From: Gemmobacter fulvus
GTDB lineage: Bacteria; Pseudomonadota; Alphaproteobacteria; Rhodobacterales; Rhodobacteraceae
Assembly: GCF_018798885.1 (NCBI RefSeq)
Contig: NZ_CP076362.1
Location: forward strand, 248,001-312,000
DNA: 64,000 bases
Direction of reading: 5' to 3'
This document shows, piece after piece, positions 1 through 9,599 of this stretch (position 1 is the first letter of the stretch; each line of letters begins with the position of its first letter). The position numbers were made by a program, and so were the translations under genes. The notes below the pieces were generated by a model that worked only from the letters and a program-made list of their open reading frames with translations, ran no database searches and was not told where the DNA came from.

Positions 1-290
1 TACTGGCTTTCCGCAGCCAAGGAATAGGGACCATACCGCTCCACCTCGTCGCGCAGGGTGCGGATCATCTGGCTGTGGCAGGCATAGCAGCCTTCGCGGA
101 TATAGATATTGCGTCCTGCCAGTTCCAGCGGCGTATAGACGCGCATGTCGGGCACGGTTTCCACCGTCTCGTCGATGGTGAACAGCGGAAGGATTTCCAC
201 CACGCCGCCCACGCTGGCCGCAAGGATGATGGCGACCACAAACCCGACCGAGTGCTTTTCAAGGTTGTAATGTGCTTTGAACAGGGACAT
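1..290 (-). CDS. ccoO: cbb3 cytochrome c oxidase subunit II, CcoO (partial)
   Basis: Membrane-anchored monohaem cytochrome c subunit of the high-affinity cbb3 terminal oxidase, which passes electrons to CcoN. Only the first 96 codons are present because the window edge cuts the C-terminus. After the start ([13 protein letters not shown]) comes one membrane segment ([15 protein letters not shown]), then the conserved FTIDETVE stretch and the haem c motif CYACH. A GGAG-type ribosome binding site lies upstream, and ccoN ends 4 bases before this start. Seen: order ccoN-ccoO and the haem motif. Known: these two subunits form the core of all cbb3 oxidases. ccoQ and ccoP, if present, lie outside the window. 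Confidence 0.93.
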   Translation of the reverse strand, partial: MSLFKAHYNLEKHSVGFVVAIILAASVGGVVEILPLFTIDETVETVPDMRVYTPLELAGRNIYIREGCYACHSQMIRTLRDEVERYGPYSLAAESQ

Positions 291-294
291 CCGC

Positions 295-1920
295 CTACTC
301 CGCCGCTTGGGGGGCAAGGGGCAGATCGCTGGCCGATCCGCGTGCGCCGCGCACCGTCAGCCAGATGTTCACCGCCCCCACACAGATGCCCGCCAGAAAC
401 AGCGCGCCGCCGATCACCCGGGCGATGTAGAAGGGGCGCATCGCCTCCATGCTGTCGATAAAGGAATAGTTCAGCGTGCCGGCGGCATTGTAGGTGCGCC
501 ACATCAGCCCCTGCGTGATGCCCGCGTTCCAAAGCGCGAAGACGTAGGTCAAAAGCCCCGCCAGTGCCAACCAGAAGTGCCACTCCACCAACTTCGGCGA
601 GTGCATCGCCGCGCGACCCCAGATCTGCGGGATGACCGAATAGAACGCGCCGAATGTCACCATCGCCAACCATCCCAGCGCGCCGGAATGGACGTGGCCC
701 ACCGTCCAGTCGGTGTAATGCGACAGCGCGTTGACCGGGCGGATCGCCAGGAACGACCCCTCGAATGTGGACAGGCCATAGAACACCGCGGCCACAAACA
801 TGAAGCGCAGCGTCGCGTCGTCGCGCACCCGGTGCCAGGCGCCGTTCAACGTGGCCAGCGCATTGCCCGCCGATGCCCAGCTCGGCACCAGCAGCATCAC
901 GGAAAACGTCATGCCAAGGTTCTGCACCCAGGTCGGCAGGGCGGTGTAATGCAAGTGGTGAGAACCGACCCACAGGTAGAAGAACGTGATGCCCCAGAAG
1001 CTGATGATCGACAGCCGGTAGGAAAAGATCGGCCGCTGCGCCCTGACCGGCAGGTAGTAATACAGCATCCCCAGAAAGCCCGATGTCATGAAGAACGCCA
1101 CCGCGTTGTGGCCATACCACCATTGCACCATCGCATCCTGCACACCCGAAAAGGCCGAATAGCTTTTCGACCCGGTCCAACTGATCGGCAGGGCGGCGGC
1201 ATTGACGACATGTAACATCGCCACCACAACGATGAAGGCGAGGTAATACCAGTTGGCGACATAGATATGCGGCTCGGCCCGGCGCTTCAGCGTGCGCAGA
1301 TACAGGACGAGATAGACCAGCCAGACGATCACCAGCCAGATATCGGCATACCATTCGGGCTCGGCATATTCCTTGGACTGGGTGACGCCGATGAAATAGC
1401 CCGACACCGCCCAGACCAGGAACAGGTTGTAGCCGATCAGCACGACCCATGGGCTGAGTTGATCCGCAAGTCGCGCCCGACAGGTGCGCTGCATGACGTG
1501 GAAAGACGTGGCGATCAGCGCGTTGCCGCCAAAGGCGAAGATAACACCCGTCGTATGCACGGGGCGCAGACGGCCATAGCTGGACCACGCCTGCGAAAAG
1601 GTTGCCTCGGGCCAGACCATCAGGGCCGCCACCCACAGCCCGATGGCCATGGCAAACACCCCCCAGACCATCGCCAGCACGATGCCTGCCTTGATCGGGT
1701 CGTCGTAATACCGCTGCAGTCGCGCCGGATCGGGAGAGGGTTCCTCCAGCACACCGCCCACGGCGAAGACGAGGGTGATGCCAAGCGCCAGCGCCATGAA
1801 GCCGTGCACGGCAATCGGATCCTGCCTGCCGAGCGCCGCCATGGTCAAGCCCAGAAGAGCCAGACAAATCGCCAGGAACAGGGCGAGATGCCTTTCCGTT
1901 CTGGTCAGTCGCGCGATCAT
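295..1920 (-). CDS. ccoN: cbb3 cytochrome c oxidase subunit I, CcoN
   Basis: Catalytic subunit (541 aa, about 12 membrane segments) of cbb3 oxidase, with low-spin haem b and the haem b3-CuB oxygen-reducing centre. Characteristic stretches are visible: [11 protein letters not shown] (CuB histidine region), [13 protein letters not shown] (two further CuB histidines), [30 protein letters not shown] near the haem ligands, and a C-terminal [17 protein letters not shown] helix. The chosen start, [11 protein letters not shown], overlaps the stop of the upstream regulator as ATGA; the longer reading frame upstream has no family similarity. Translational coupling to an NsrR-like regulator is unusual, since cbb3 operons are more often under FnrL or RegA, and suggests this copy responds to nitric oxide. 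Confidence 0.95.
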   Translation of the reverse strand: MIARLTRTERHLALFLAICLALLGLTMAALGRQDPIAVHGFMALALGITLVFAVGGVLEEPSPDPARLQRYYDDPIKAGIVLAMVWGVFAMAIGLWVAALMVWPEATFSQAWSSYGRLRPVHTTGVIFAFGGNALIATSFHVMQRTCRARLADQLSPWVVLIGYNLFLVWAVSGYFIGVTQSKEYAEPEWYADIWLVIVWLVYLVLYLRTLKRRAEPHIYVANWYYLAFIVVVAMLHVVNAAALPISWTGSKSYSAFSGVQDAMVQWWYGHNAVAFFMTSGFLGMLYYYLPVRAQRPIFSYRLSIISFWGITFFYLWVGSHHLHYTALPTWVQNLGMTFSVMLLVPSWASAGNALATLNGAWHRVRDDATLRFMFVAAVFYGLSTFEGSFLAIRPVNALSHYTDWTVGHVHSGALGWLAMVTFGAFYSVIPQIWGRAAMHSPKLVEWHFWLALAGLLTYVFALWNAGITQGLMWRTYNAAGTLNYSFIDSMEAMRPFYIARVIGGALFLAGICVGAVNIWLTVRGARGSASDLPLAPQAAE

Positions 1921-2342
1921 GCGCTTACCGCCCTTTCCATCGGTGGCAGGGCTACCTCTGCCAGGGTCGAGCGATCCAGGTCTGCCAGAAACGCTGCCTC
2001 GGCCGAGCGCAACCGTGACTTCAGGCGGCAGCAGCCGGTGACGGTGCATGTTCCCCCGGATACCTGAAAACAGTCCACCAGCGGCTGCCCTGCCTCCAGC
2101 AAGCGCACGATGTTGCCAAGCCTGATCTCATGGGCAGGCTTCGCAAGGATTGCCCCTCCGCCGCTGCCGCGCCGGGTGGCGACGATGCCTGCCTGCGCCA
2201 GCGTGGACATGATCTTGGTCAGGTGATGGCGGGATAAGGCAAACTCATCGGCCAGATCGGCGGTCGAAAACGCGCGGTCAGGTTCAGACGCCATCCGCAT
2301 CAGCGCGCGCAGTCCGAAATCGGTGAAGGAGGTCAGGCGCAT
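1917..2342 (-). CDS. nsrR: Rrf2-family, NsrR-type Fe-S transcriptional regulator
   Basis: 141-aa winged-helix repressor of the Rrf2 family. The N-terminus MRLTSFTDFGLRALMRMA and the recognition region LSRHHLTKIMSTLAQAG are typical. Cysteines at 91, 99 and 105 (plus 104) in the order C-X7-C-X5-C-RL match the cluster-binding layout of NsrR, whose Fe-S cluster is damaged by nitric oxide so that repression is lifted. A GGAG ribosome binding site precedes the start. The stop overlaps the ccoN start (ATGA), so regulator and oxidase are co-transcribed. A palindrome resembling an NsrR site lies just upstream. IscR and RirA are alternatives, but the cysteine spacing and LDRSTLAEV tail favour NsrR. Confidence 0.82.
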   Translation of the reverse strand: MRLTSFTDFGLRALMRMASEPDRAFSTADLADEFALSRHHLTKIMSTLAQAGIVATRRGSGGGAILAKPAHEIRLGNIVRLLEAGQPLVDCFQVSGGTCTVTGCCRLKSRLRSAEAAFLADLDRSTLAEVALPPMERAVSA

Positions 2343-2360
2343 CGAGGCTCCGCTTTAATC

Positions 2361-2376
2361 GGTATTTACAATGCAT
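2361..2376 (-). promoter_or_regulatory. Candidate NsrR operator upstream of nsrR-ccoNO
   Basis: The bases GGTATTTACAATGCAT read on the minus strand as ATGCATTG-T-AAATACC, close to the known NsrR consensus of two 8-base half-sites, ATGYATTT and AAATRCAT, around one central base. The centre is about 27 bases upstream of the nsrR start. This would make the operon autoregulated and induced by nitric oxide. The match is by eye; binding is inferred. Confidence 0.5.
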
Positions 2377-2426
2377 ATTAACGGGGTTTACGTTTGGCGC
2401 AAGCCGTGACTCACGGAACGCCCTAC

Positions 2427-2600
2427 ATGACCGCCTCCGATATCCTTCGCAGTGCCCGCCCAGACGTCACCGTCGATCTGATGCGGCGCACGGGGCTGGA
2501 TGACGCCATGCTTGTCCGGCCAAAGAATGAGGTGCTGTTTTTCGCGGTTCGAGCCTGCAGCCTGATCAACCCTGTCGCCGCCACGCTTTCCAGGGAGTAA
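2427..2600 (+). pseudogene. Possible remnant of a group III truncated haemoglobin gene
   Basis: A 57-codon open frame divergent from nsrR. The first 31 residues, ending in MRRTGLDDAMLVR, resemble the start of alphaproteobacterial group III truncated haemoglobins (TGLDEAMLxRLV followed by FYARVR). The match then stops abruptly and the last 26 codons resemble nothing I know, so the globin fold and haem histidine are missing. A globin next to an NsrR regulon would make sense because both concern nitric oxide. Alternatively this is a real but unrecognised 57-aa protein. No strong ribosome binding site is seen. Confidence 0.33.
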
Positions 2601-2605
2601 CGCCG

Positions 2606-3634
2606 ATGATCGCCAACCACCTGCACACCCCTGTCTGCACGCTTCTGGGCTGTGATCTGCCTATCCTGCTCGCTGGCATGGGGGGCGTGGCACGATCAGA
2701 ACTGGTCGCTGCGGTGGCGCAGGCGGGCGGCTACGGCATCTTGGGGATGGTGCGCGAAACTCCGCAGTTGATCGCGCAGGAAATCGCCGCGGTGCGATCT
2801 CGCACCGACCGGCCCTTTGCGGTGAACCTGATCCCGGCGGCCACCGACCCTGCCCTTCTGGATGCCGAACTGGGCATCTGCCTTGATCTTGGGGTGCCTG
2901 CGATGTGCTTTTTCTGGGATGTGGTGCCTGCAGCCGTGGCGCGGGCCAAGGCGGGCGGCTGTCTGGTGCTGCATCAGGTCGGCTCGCTGGACGCGGCCCT
3001 TGCCGCCGAGGCGGCGGGCGCGGATGTGCTGATCGTGCAGGGGGTCGAAGCGGGCGGCCACGTTCATGGCACGGTCTCGGCGCTTGTGCTGGTGGAACAG
3101 GTGGTCCGCGCGGTAAAGCTTCCGGTCATCGCCTCGGGCGGGTTTGCAACCGGGGCAAGCCTGGTCGCCGCGCTGGCACTTGGGGCGCAAGGCATCCATT
3201 GCGGCACGGCCTTTCTGGCCACGGTCGAATCCTTTGCCCATGACGACCACAAGGCCCGCGTTCTGGCAGCGTTGGCCGAAGATACCGTGCATACCGATAT
3301 CTATGCGTTGAACTGGCCGCCCAATACGCCGGTCCGGGTGATCCGCAATTCGGTGATCGAGGGCCTTGGCCCCAATCTTATGGGACAACGGCCTGACCTG
3401 TTGCCACGCGAGGTCATCGCCACCGAGGACGGCCGCCCTCTGCTGCGCTACAGCACCGATTCCCCTCTTCGCACCACGACGGGCAACCTTGAAGCGATGG
3501 CGATCTACGCCGGGCAAAGCGTCTCTCTGATTGACACGCTGCCGACGGCGGCCGGACGCGTGACGGCGATCATGGAAGAGGCGCACAGGGCCCTCGCCCG
3601 TCTGGACACCATGACTAGGGGAGGTGCCGCATGA
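2606..3634 (+). CDS. Nitronate monooxygenase-like FMN oxidoreductase
   Basis: 342-aa TIM-barrel flavoprotein of the nitronate monooxygenase / 2-nitropropane dioxygenase family, which oxidises alkyl nitronates with FMN and oxygen; related members are enoyl-ACP reductases (FabK) or NADH:quinone reductases. Family marks: the N-terminal CDLPILLAGMGG, the phosphate-binding GVEAGGH at about 152-158, and the second phosphate loop VIASGGFATG near 174-183 followed by LALGAQGIHCGTAFLAT. The start overlaps no neighbour; the stop overlaps the next gene as ATGA. Substrate cannot be read from sequence. A second, different family member lies at 39458-40411. Confidence 0.8.
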   Translation: MIANHLHTPVCTLLGCDLPILLAGMGGVARSELVAAVAQAGGYGILGMVRETPQLIAQEIAAVRSRTDRPFAVNLIPAATDPALLDAELGICLDLGVPAMCFFWDVVPAAVARAKAGGCLVLHQVGSLDAALAAEAAGADVLIVQGVEAGGHVHGTVSALVLVEQVVRAVKLPVIASGGFATGASLVAALALGAQGIHCGTAFLATVESFAHDDHKARVLAALAEDTVHTDIYALNWPPNTPVRVIRNSVIEGLGPNLMGQRPDLLPREVIATEDGRPLLRYSTDSPLRTTTGNLEAMAIYAGQSVSLIDTLPTAAGRVTAIMEEAHRALARLDTMTRGGAA

Positions 3635-4314
3635 CCGGCGATGACCATAACGCGCGGGGCTATGCCTCTCCCCCTTGCCTTGCACATGAGATCGACCCTG
3701 CATATTTCGACCCGCTTGCCACCGACGCGGCTCAGACGCGCGACGTGGTGCGCTGGCGCAAGGCCGAGAGGGTGCGCTTGCTGGCCGAACGCGCCGCCCT
3801 GCCGGTTGCAGTCCGACAGGACGCCGCCGCACGGATCATGCCCCATCTGGAAACCGTGATCCGCGCGCGGTTCGGGCGGATCGAGGGTCTGACGATCTCG
3901 GCCTGGTGGCCGATCAAGGCCGAACTGAACCTGCGGCATTGGCTGGTCGATCTTGTCGGGCGGGGTGCGACGGTGGCATTGCCGGTTGTTCTGACTGCGG
4001 GCACCCCATTGGTGTTCCGGCGCTGGACGCCGGATTGTCCTATCGTGCAGGGCATCTGGAAGATCCCCGTCCCTGCCGAAGGGCCCGAGGTGGTGCCGGA
4101 CGTGACCCTGGCACCCGTGGTGGGATGGGATACGGCGGGCTTCCGGCTGGGCTATGGCGGCGGCTACTTCGACCGGACGCTGGCCGCGCTGACACCGCGC
4201 CCCTTCGCGATCGGTATCGGGTTGCAGGCAGCGCAGGTGCAGACGATCTTTCCCCTGCCCCATGATATTGCGATGGATGTGATCGTGACCGAGGCGGGGC
4301 CGCACGCCCCATAA
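3631..4314 (+). CDS. 5-formyltetrahydrofolate cyclo-ligase family protein
   Basis: 227-aa cytosolic protein of the cyclo-ligase family, which converts 5-formyl-THF to 5,10-methenyl-THF using ATP. The hallmark is GFRLGYGGGYFDRTLAAL near the C-terminus, the ATP/phosphate-binding stretch of this fold; a basic WRKAERVRLLAERAAL helix precedes the core. It is longer at the N-terminus than typical cyclo-ligases (about 190 aa). It begins on the ATGA overlap with the flavin oxidoreductase, so both are made from one transcript. A canonical housekeeping copy may exist elsewhere, so this one could be a paralogue with a different folate-like substrate. Confidence 0.8.
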   Translation: MTGDDHNARGYASPPCLAHEIDPAYFDPLATDAAQTRDVVRWRKAERVRLLAERAALPVAVRQDAAARIMPHLETVIRARFGRIEGLTISAWWPIKAELNLRHWLVDLVGRGATVALPVVLTAGTPLVFRRWTPDCPIVQGIWKIPVPAEGPEVVPDVTLAPVVGWDTAGFRLGYGGGYFDRTLAALTPRPFAIGIGLQAAQVQTIFPLPHDIAMDVIVTEAGPHAP

Positions 4315-4835
4315 ACCCCTGGGCTGCGCGGTCCAAACGCCAGAAGACCATGGCGCTCATTCCGAACCCACTATCGCAATGATTGCGCGGACGACAGGTT
4401 TGGAAATGGGGCGAACCATACTGAAATGTCTGGAACGCTCCTGACACGGCTCAATCGGCGCGCCCGTCAAGTCTGAACGCGCGTCGCATGTGTCAGGAAA
4501 CCTGGCCGCTCGGCGCCTTCGCGCCGACTCCAAAGAGAGACTTGGGCCACCCAGATTGCAATTTGGTGTTTGAAAGGCCATATGAGGGGCATGACGATGT
4601 TCAGCTTCCATATGAGGGTCCTGCGGTCGGCAGGAATTCTACTGAACCGCCGGTAGCCCCGGGCGGCCCAAGCCGTTGTGCTTGGCTACGCTTCGGGGAT
4701 TTTTCCGAACAAGCATCTCTCAAAGGATCGCTGCAAAGGCGGGATATCTGTCGGCTGGCCAATGCGCCTTCGACGTGCCGACATCCAGTGATTTGAGACA
4801 CCTCGATTCAGTGGTTTCAAAATTGGGGACACAAC
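4315..4835. other. Intergenic region, no convincing gene
   Basis: 521 bases between the cyclo-ligase gene and the DUF1127 gene. Open frames on both strands (for example 4488-4796 forward) have no family resemblance and no ribosome binding site. The only structure noticed is an 11-base direct repeat, CCATATGAGGG, at 4579-4589 and 4609-4619. Confidence 0.5.
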
Positions 4836-5135
4836 ATGTCTGCTCACATGAAATATCATGCGCCTGATCGCGCAGTCACACGCGCATCCAACTCCCGGTG
4901 GACGAACGTCATTCTGCGAGGGTGGCAAAACGCCATCCAGAACTGGCAACGGCGGAAAATGATCGCGGCTCTGGAAGCCTTGGATGACCGGATTCTCTTG
5001 GACATCGGCATTGATCGCAGCGAGATCAACCGCGTTGTTGATGGGTTCAGCGACGCAGAACTGCGTATGGCTCCGATTGCGCCTGATCCGAACTCCCATG
5101 ACGTGTCATACGCCAACCTCAGGCGGGCTGCGTAA
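4836..5135 (+). CDS. DUF1127 (YjiS-like) protein
   Basis: 99-aa protein with a C-terminal DUF1127 motif at about residues 40-70: WQRRKMIAALEALDDRILLDIGIDRSEINRVV. DUF1127 proteins are small, arginine-rich and often stress-induced; some bind RNA and affect phosphate or carbon metabolism in Agrobacterium and Rhodobacter (CcaF/SrrP-type studies). A GGGGA stretch is placed correctly before the start. It stands alone between two long non-coding stretches, which suggests its own promoter. The N-terminal 35 residues are not conserved in the family as I know it. Confidence 0.75.
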   Translation: MSAHMKYHAPDRAVTRASNSRWTNVILRGWQNAIQNWQRRKMIAALEALDDRILLDIGIDRSEINRVVDGFSDAELRMAPIAPDPNSHDVSYANLRRAA

Positions 5136-5696
5136 AGCGCTCGTTTGAGAACAGCATCGCGCGCCTCCTGATAGGTGCGGCGCGCGCAATGCGGCAAGGC
5201 CCGTTCAGCTGATCTTTGGGAGATGACAAATGATGCTTTGCAGAGCCGACTTCGTAGCGATCTCAGACTTCTTCAGCCCAGCTAAGGCCGACCCGGCGCA
5301 GTGCGAGGCAGGCGTTGGTCGAAGCCGAGGTGCGCGATCCGCTTGGCAGAAGCCATGCCCGTTACGCCGCAGAGCGGGCAGTCGACCGCGTCACTTTCCG
5401 ACCGGTCCAATGCAGGTAGAGAAGATATCACAGAACCGCGCGCATCAGCCCAAGCGAGGGCTCCATAGGGTGCATTTCGGTGCACATCGTCAGTCTGTGT
5501 GCCATTGACTCCTCGGGCCATGATCTGCAGTTTCAACGAATGATAACCATATCTATCCTGTTTCGGATTTTTCTTCAGAACCGCCCCCTGCCCGGGGCGG
5601 TCTGAACAGGCATAGGCTGCGTTACCGCTCCGGGTCCTCCACCTCATCCCAAAACCCTAGTGAAGTGACGGCGGAAGTGCCGTCTGAGGAGGAAGT
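5136..5696. other. Intergenic region with one GC hairpin
   Basis: 561 bases without a convincing gene. One strong hairpin, ACCGCCCC (5580-5587) pairing with GGGGCGGT (5594-5601) over a 6-base loop, has no clear T-run on either side, so terminator function is doubtful. The 92-codon frame at 5230-5508 and the reverse 121-codon frame at 5282-5647 look like chance. Confidence 0.45.
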
Positions 5697-6176
5697 ATGA
5701 ACATTTCCGGACAGCATGAACCTATCGTCGAGTCTTCCGAAGTCCGAAAGGATGGATATGCAGCTTTGTGCCAACTTGCAGTGAGTTGCACTCTGGCCAA
5801 AAGCGACCGCCGTGCCTTGGCGGAACACATTCTACGGGCGGACAAGATTGGTACGGGAGCCTTCGCGATGCTGACGCGATTGCTCAGCCAGAAGCTGCTC
5901 TACGCAACCGTTCTTGATGATGACAAGGTCTGCCCCACTATCGCAGTCGGCGGATCAGGCATCACTTATGCGATCGACGAACTCGAGCCCCAGGACGGAC
6001 AGCTTTTCCACTATGACGAGTACGCACTGGGCCAGAACGGGATTCATGTCGGATCGCTGCTGGGCGCGACACTGATCGGCATGAAGGCGGGTGCCCGTGG
6101 CCCCTTTCTTCAAGCGAACGGAACATTCCGGAGCGTGCACTTGCTCAGTGTCAGGCACTGTTTGCCCGTAGCCTGA
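5697..6176 (+). CDS. Rnk/GreA C-terminal-domain-like protein
   Basis: 159-aa protein. An N-terminal helical region (RALAEHILRADKIGTGAFAMLTRLL) is followed by a beta domain, VGGSGITYAIDELEPQDGQLFHYDEY...HVGSLLGATLIGMKAGA, that matches the FKBP-like domain shared by GreA/GreB and Rnk. An excellent ribosome binding site, GAGGAGGAAG, sets the start. Rnk proteins bind RNA polymerase near the secondary channel and were first described as regulators of nucleoside diphosphate kinase. This copy is divergent: the usual VTYRDxxTG strand is changed and the C-terminal tail is unusual. A clearer paralogue follows 143 bases downstream. Confidence 0.6.
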   Translation: MNISGQHEPIVESSEVRKDGYAALCQLAVSCTLAKSDRRALAEHILRADKIGTGAFAMLTRLLSQKLLYATVLDDDKVCPTIAVGGSGITYAIDELEPQDGQLFHYDEYALGQNGIHVGSLLGATLIGMKAGARGPFLQANGTFRSVHLLSVRHCLPVA

Positions 6177-6319
6177 CATCTCGCACAGCAATTCCGGGGT
6201 CTGCGTCGCCGAGCCCGGAGACTGCCCGCGAGTACAATTCACAAACGGATACATGCCTCGCTTGCAAGATGCTGTTTTGCAATTTCAGCCACTTTCGCAA
6301 CAGTTGAAAAGGAAAAGAT

Positions 6320-6739
6320 ATGACGACGATTCCCAACAGCCCCTCTGCGCGGCTTCCGAAGATCCATCTGGACAAGTCGCTGGTTGGTCGCTTCGAGGCG
6401 CTTGCTTCCGCAATGATGCGGCGCTCTCCGGAAGTCGGCGAGCGCCTGATGGATGAAATCGCGCGCGCGAAACTGGTTGCTCCAGGAAAATTGCGCGACG
6501 ATATCGTGACGATCGGAAGTGAGGTTACCTACCGTGATCTGGGAACGGGCCGGCTGCAGACCGTCTCTGTGGTCTATCCGGAAGATGCTGACATCGACCA
6601 ACATCGCATCTCTGTCCTGACGCCGGTCGGTGTTGCCCTGCTTGGTCTAAGCCCAGGCGCTGCAATCTCCTGGATCACGCGAGACGACGAGACACGTCAA
6701 CTTGAAGTCGTGACGGTCAAGCCTCCGACGACGCAATAG
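6320..6739 (+). CDS. rnk: Nucleoside diphosphate kinase regulator (Rnk-like)
   Basis: 139-aa Rnk-family protein. An N-terminal short helical hairpin (about 20-60) is followed by the GreA/GreB C-terminal fold: IGSEVTYRDLGTGRLQTVSVVYPEDADIDQHRISVLTPVGVALLGLSPGAAISW. These are the expected conserved strands (TYRD, VYPEDAD, RISVLTPVGxALLGLxxG). AAAGGAAAAG precedes the ATG. It probably binds RNA polymerase and modulates transcription. It lies just downstream of a divergent family member in the same direction, which suggests tandem duplication and divergence. Confidence 0.8.
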   Translation: MTTIPNSPSARLPKIHLDKSLVGRFEALASAMMRRSPEVGERLMDEIARAKLVAPGKLRDDIVTIGSEVTYRDLGTGRLQTVSVVYPEDADIDQHRISVLTPVGVALLGLSPGAAISWITRDDETRQLEVVTVKPPTTQ

Positions 6740-6864
6740 CCTCGAACCGCGTGGTTCCGCCGCACCGCTGTCATGCCGTCGCTGAGTTCCCTCAACGCGT
6801 CGCGTGACAAGTGTTGCGGGGACACGATTTATTTCCCGGGCTGAAATTTTATTTCCTTTGCTGA

Positions 6865-8280
<1,416 letters not shown>

Positions 8281-8295
8281 TCCTGCACAGGTCTC

Positions 8296-8814
8296 CTATC
8301 TCGGACCATTCCGATCGGGATAGCTGGTGGTCTTTCGCCTGAACGGCACCATCGAGATCAACCCACCGATCGTGGCAAGGAGCGCGATGCCCGAAGCGGT
8401 GGTGCGGATCTGGTTCCAGACCTGCCAGGGCCTTGAATACTCGGCCCAGATGTGGCGTGCCGCCTCGATGTCCTCCGGCACGGTGACACCGGCAAGCACC
8501 TCGTTCATCGGCACATTGACGATCATGGTCAGCACCATCCCGCAGCACAGGTAGATGACGCCGCCAAGCGAAAAGCCGAGCGCCCCGCTCCGGAAGCCAT
8601 CCCGCAGCAAGAGCCCGCTGGTCAGCAGCAGAGCAAAGGGCGTTCCAAAAAAGGCCGGCGCGAATACCACATTGCGCACCGAGGCGTTCATTGCCTGCAT
8701 CGCTGCGATGGCAACGCGCGGGTCGGCAGCATCCAGCCCCCACATGGTCGAGCAGACCCAAGCGTAAAAGAAGCCGAAGATCGCTCCGCTCAGGAGCATG
8801 GATAGAAAGACCAT
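8296..8814 (-). CDS. DUF1772 (anthrone oxygenase-like) membrane protein
   Basis: 172-aa inner-membrane protein with four predicted membrane segments, of the DUF1772 / anthrone oxygenase-like family. Marks: an N-terminal hydrophobic SGAIFGFFYAWVCSTMWGL, the AMQAMNASVRNVVF segment and the third segment followed by NVPMNEVL, the family signature Asn-x-Pro-x-Asn. Function is unknown in bacteria; some fungal relatives act on polyketides. The reading frame extends 15 codons further upstream, but that start would lie inside the inverted repeat at 8848-8897, so M at 8814 (or a GTG at 8835) is preferred. It diverges from a TetR regulator that very likely controls it. Confidence 0.72.
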   Translation of the reverse strand: MVFLSMLLSGAIFGFFYAWVCSTMWGLDAADPRVAIAAMQAMNASVRNVVFAPAFFGTPFALLLTSGLLLRDGFRSGALGFSLGGVIYLCCGMVLTMIVNVPMNEVLAGVTVPEDIEAARHIWAEYSRPWQVWNQIRTTASGIALLATIGGLISMVPFRRKTTSYPDRNGPR

Positions 8815-8847
8815 TCCCGTGGTTGTGTTACGCACCTTGCGCCTCCA

Positions 8848-8897
8848 ATCCGTACACATCTATACGCATTGTCAAATCCGTATAGATGTGTACGGAT
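8848..8897. promoter_or_regulatory. Perfect 19-bp inverted repeat, likely TetR operator
   Basis: ATCCGTACACATCTATACG at 8848-8866 is the exact reverse complement of 8879-8897, with a 12-base spacer. Each arm is itself an imperfect palindrome (CGTA-N8-TACG), so the site may bind two dimers. It lies between the divergent DUF1772 and TetR genes, where it can close both promoters. Confidence 0.85.
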
Positions 8898-8915
8898 CTT
8901 GTAAAGCCTCGACCG

Positions 8916-9545
8916 ATGATGGACGATCTGACGATGGACGACACGACCCGACAAAGGCGCGAAGCCACGATCCATGCCGCCGCCTATGCATTGCTGGCGC
9001 AGCACGGCTATGGCGGCACGTCGATGCTGCGCATTGCGCGGGCCGCGCAGGCCTCGAACGAGACGCTCTATCGCTGGTATGGTGACAAGGACGGGCTGTT
9101 CACGGCCATGGCACGCGAGAACGCCGCCGATACGCGGCGCCTGCTAGAAAATGCGCTGGAGTGCCATGACGACCCATGGGAAGCGCTTGCCGCCGTGGCG
9201 CCGACCTTCTTGCGGATGATCCTTGGTGACCGGGCGATACTGTTGAACCGTGCGGCTGCCGCAGACCCAACTGGTGCCCTCGGGGCGGCGATCTCGGCGG
9301 GCGGGCGTGAGGAGATCCGGCCGCTGATCTGCCGCCTGATGGAACGGCTTTGCACAGGATCGCACCACGACCCGAATCAAGTCACTGGCTGGTTCCTCGG
9401 AGTGCTTCTGGGCGATTTGCAGGTTCGGCGCATTATTCACGACCAACCCGCCCTGTCCGAGCAGGAAATCGTCCTACGCTGTAACGGCACCTTGGCGACG
9501 CTCAGGCGGCTGACGACCGAAGCATGCGCCAGTAGCGGTCCGTGA
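8916..9545 (+). CDS. TetR/AcrR-family transcriptional regulator
   Basis: 209-aa repressor. The N-terminal helix-turn-helix is seen at about residues 10-55: RQRREATIHAAAYALLAQHGYGGTSMLRIARAAQASNETLYRWYGDKDGLF, a classic TetR signature. The C-terminal ligand domain is of the TetR_C type (AFLRM-like LRMILGDRAILLNRAAAADPTGALGAAI). An ATG at 8886 also opens the frame but lies inside the inverted repeat; 8916 or 8934 is more plausible. It is divergent from the DUF1772 membrane protein and most likely represses it and itself. The inducer is unknown. Confidence 0.85.
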   Translation: MMDDLTMDDTTRQRREATIHAAAYALLAQHGYGGTSMLRIARAAQASNETLYRWYGDKDGLFTAMARENAADTRRLLENALECHDDPWEALAAVAPTFLRMILGDRAILLNRAAAADPTGALGAAISAGGREEIRPLICRLMERLCTGSHHDPNQVTGWFLGVLLGDLQVRRIIHDQPALSEQEIVLRCNGTLATLRRLTTEACASSGP

Positions 9546-9599
9546 GCCGGGGATGTCTGCGGTGGCCCTGCTCCGAGACCGGTGCGCCGCGCGCATCAC

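Noticed and set aside
65-2067. Long open frames opposite ccoN and other high-GC genes
   Set aside because: They are antisense or shifted shadows of recognised genes, a usual effect of high GC content.
4488-4796. 102-codon forward frame in the gap before the DUF1127 gene
   Set aside because: No ribosome binding site, no family resemblance, composition like random GC-rich sequence.
5230-5647. Frames on both strands (92 and 121 codons) between DUF1127 and the Rnk-like gene
   Set aside because: They overlap each other, lack ribosome binding sites and carry no motif.
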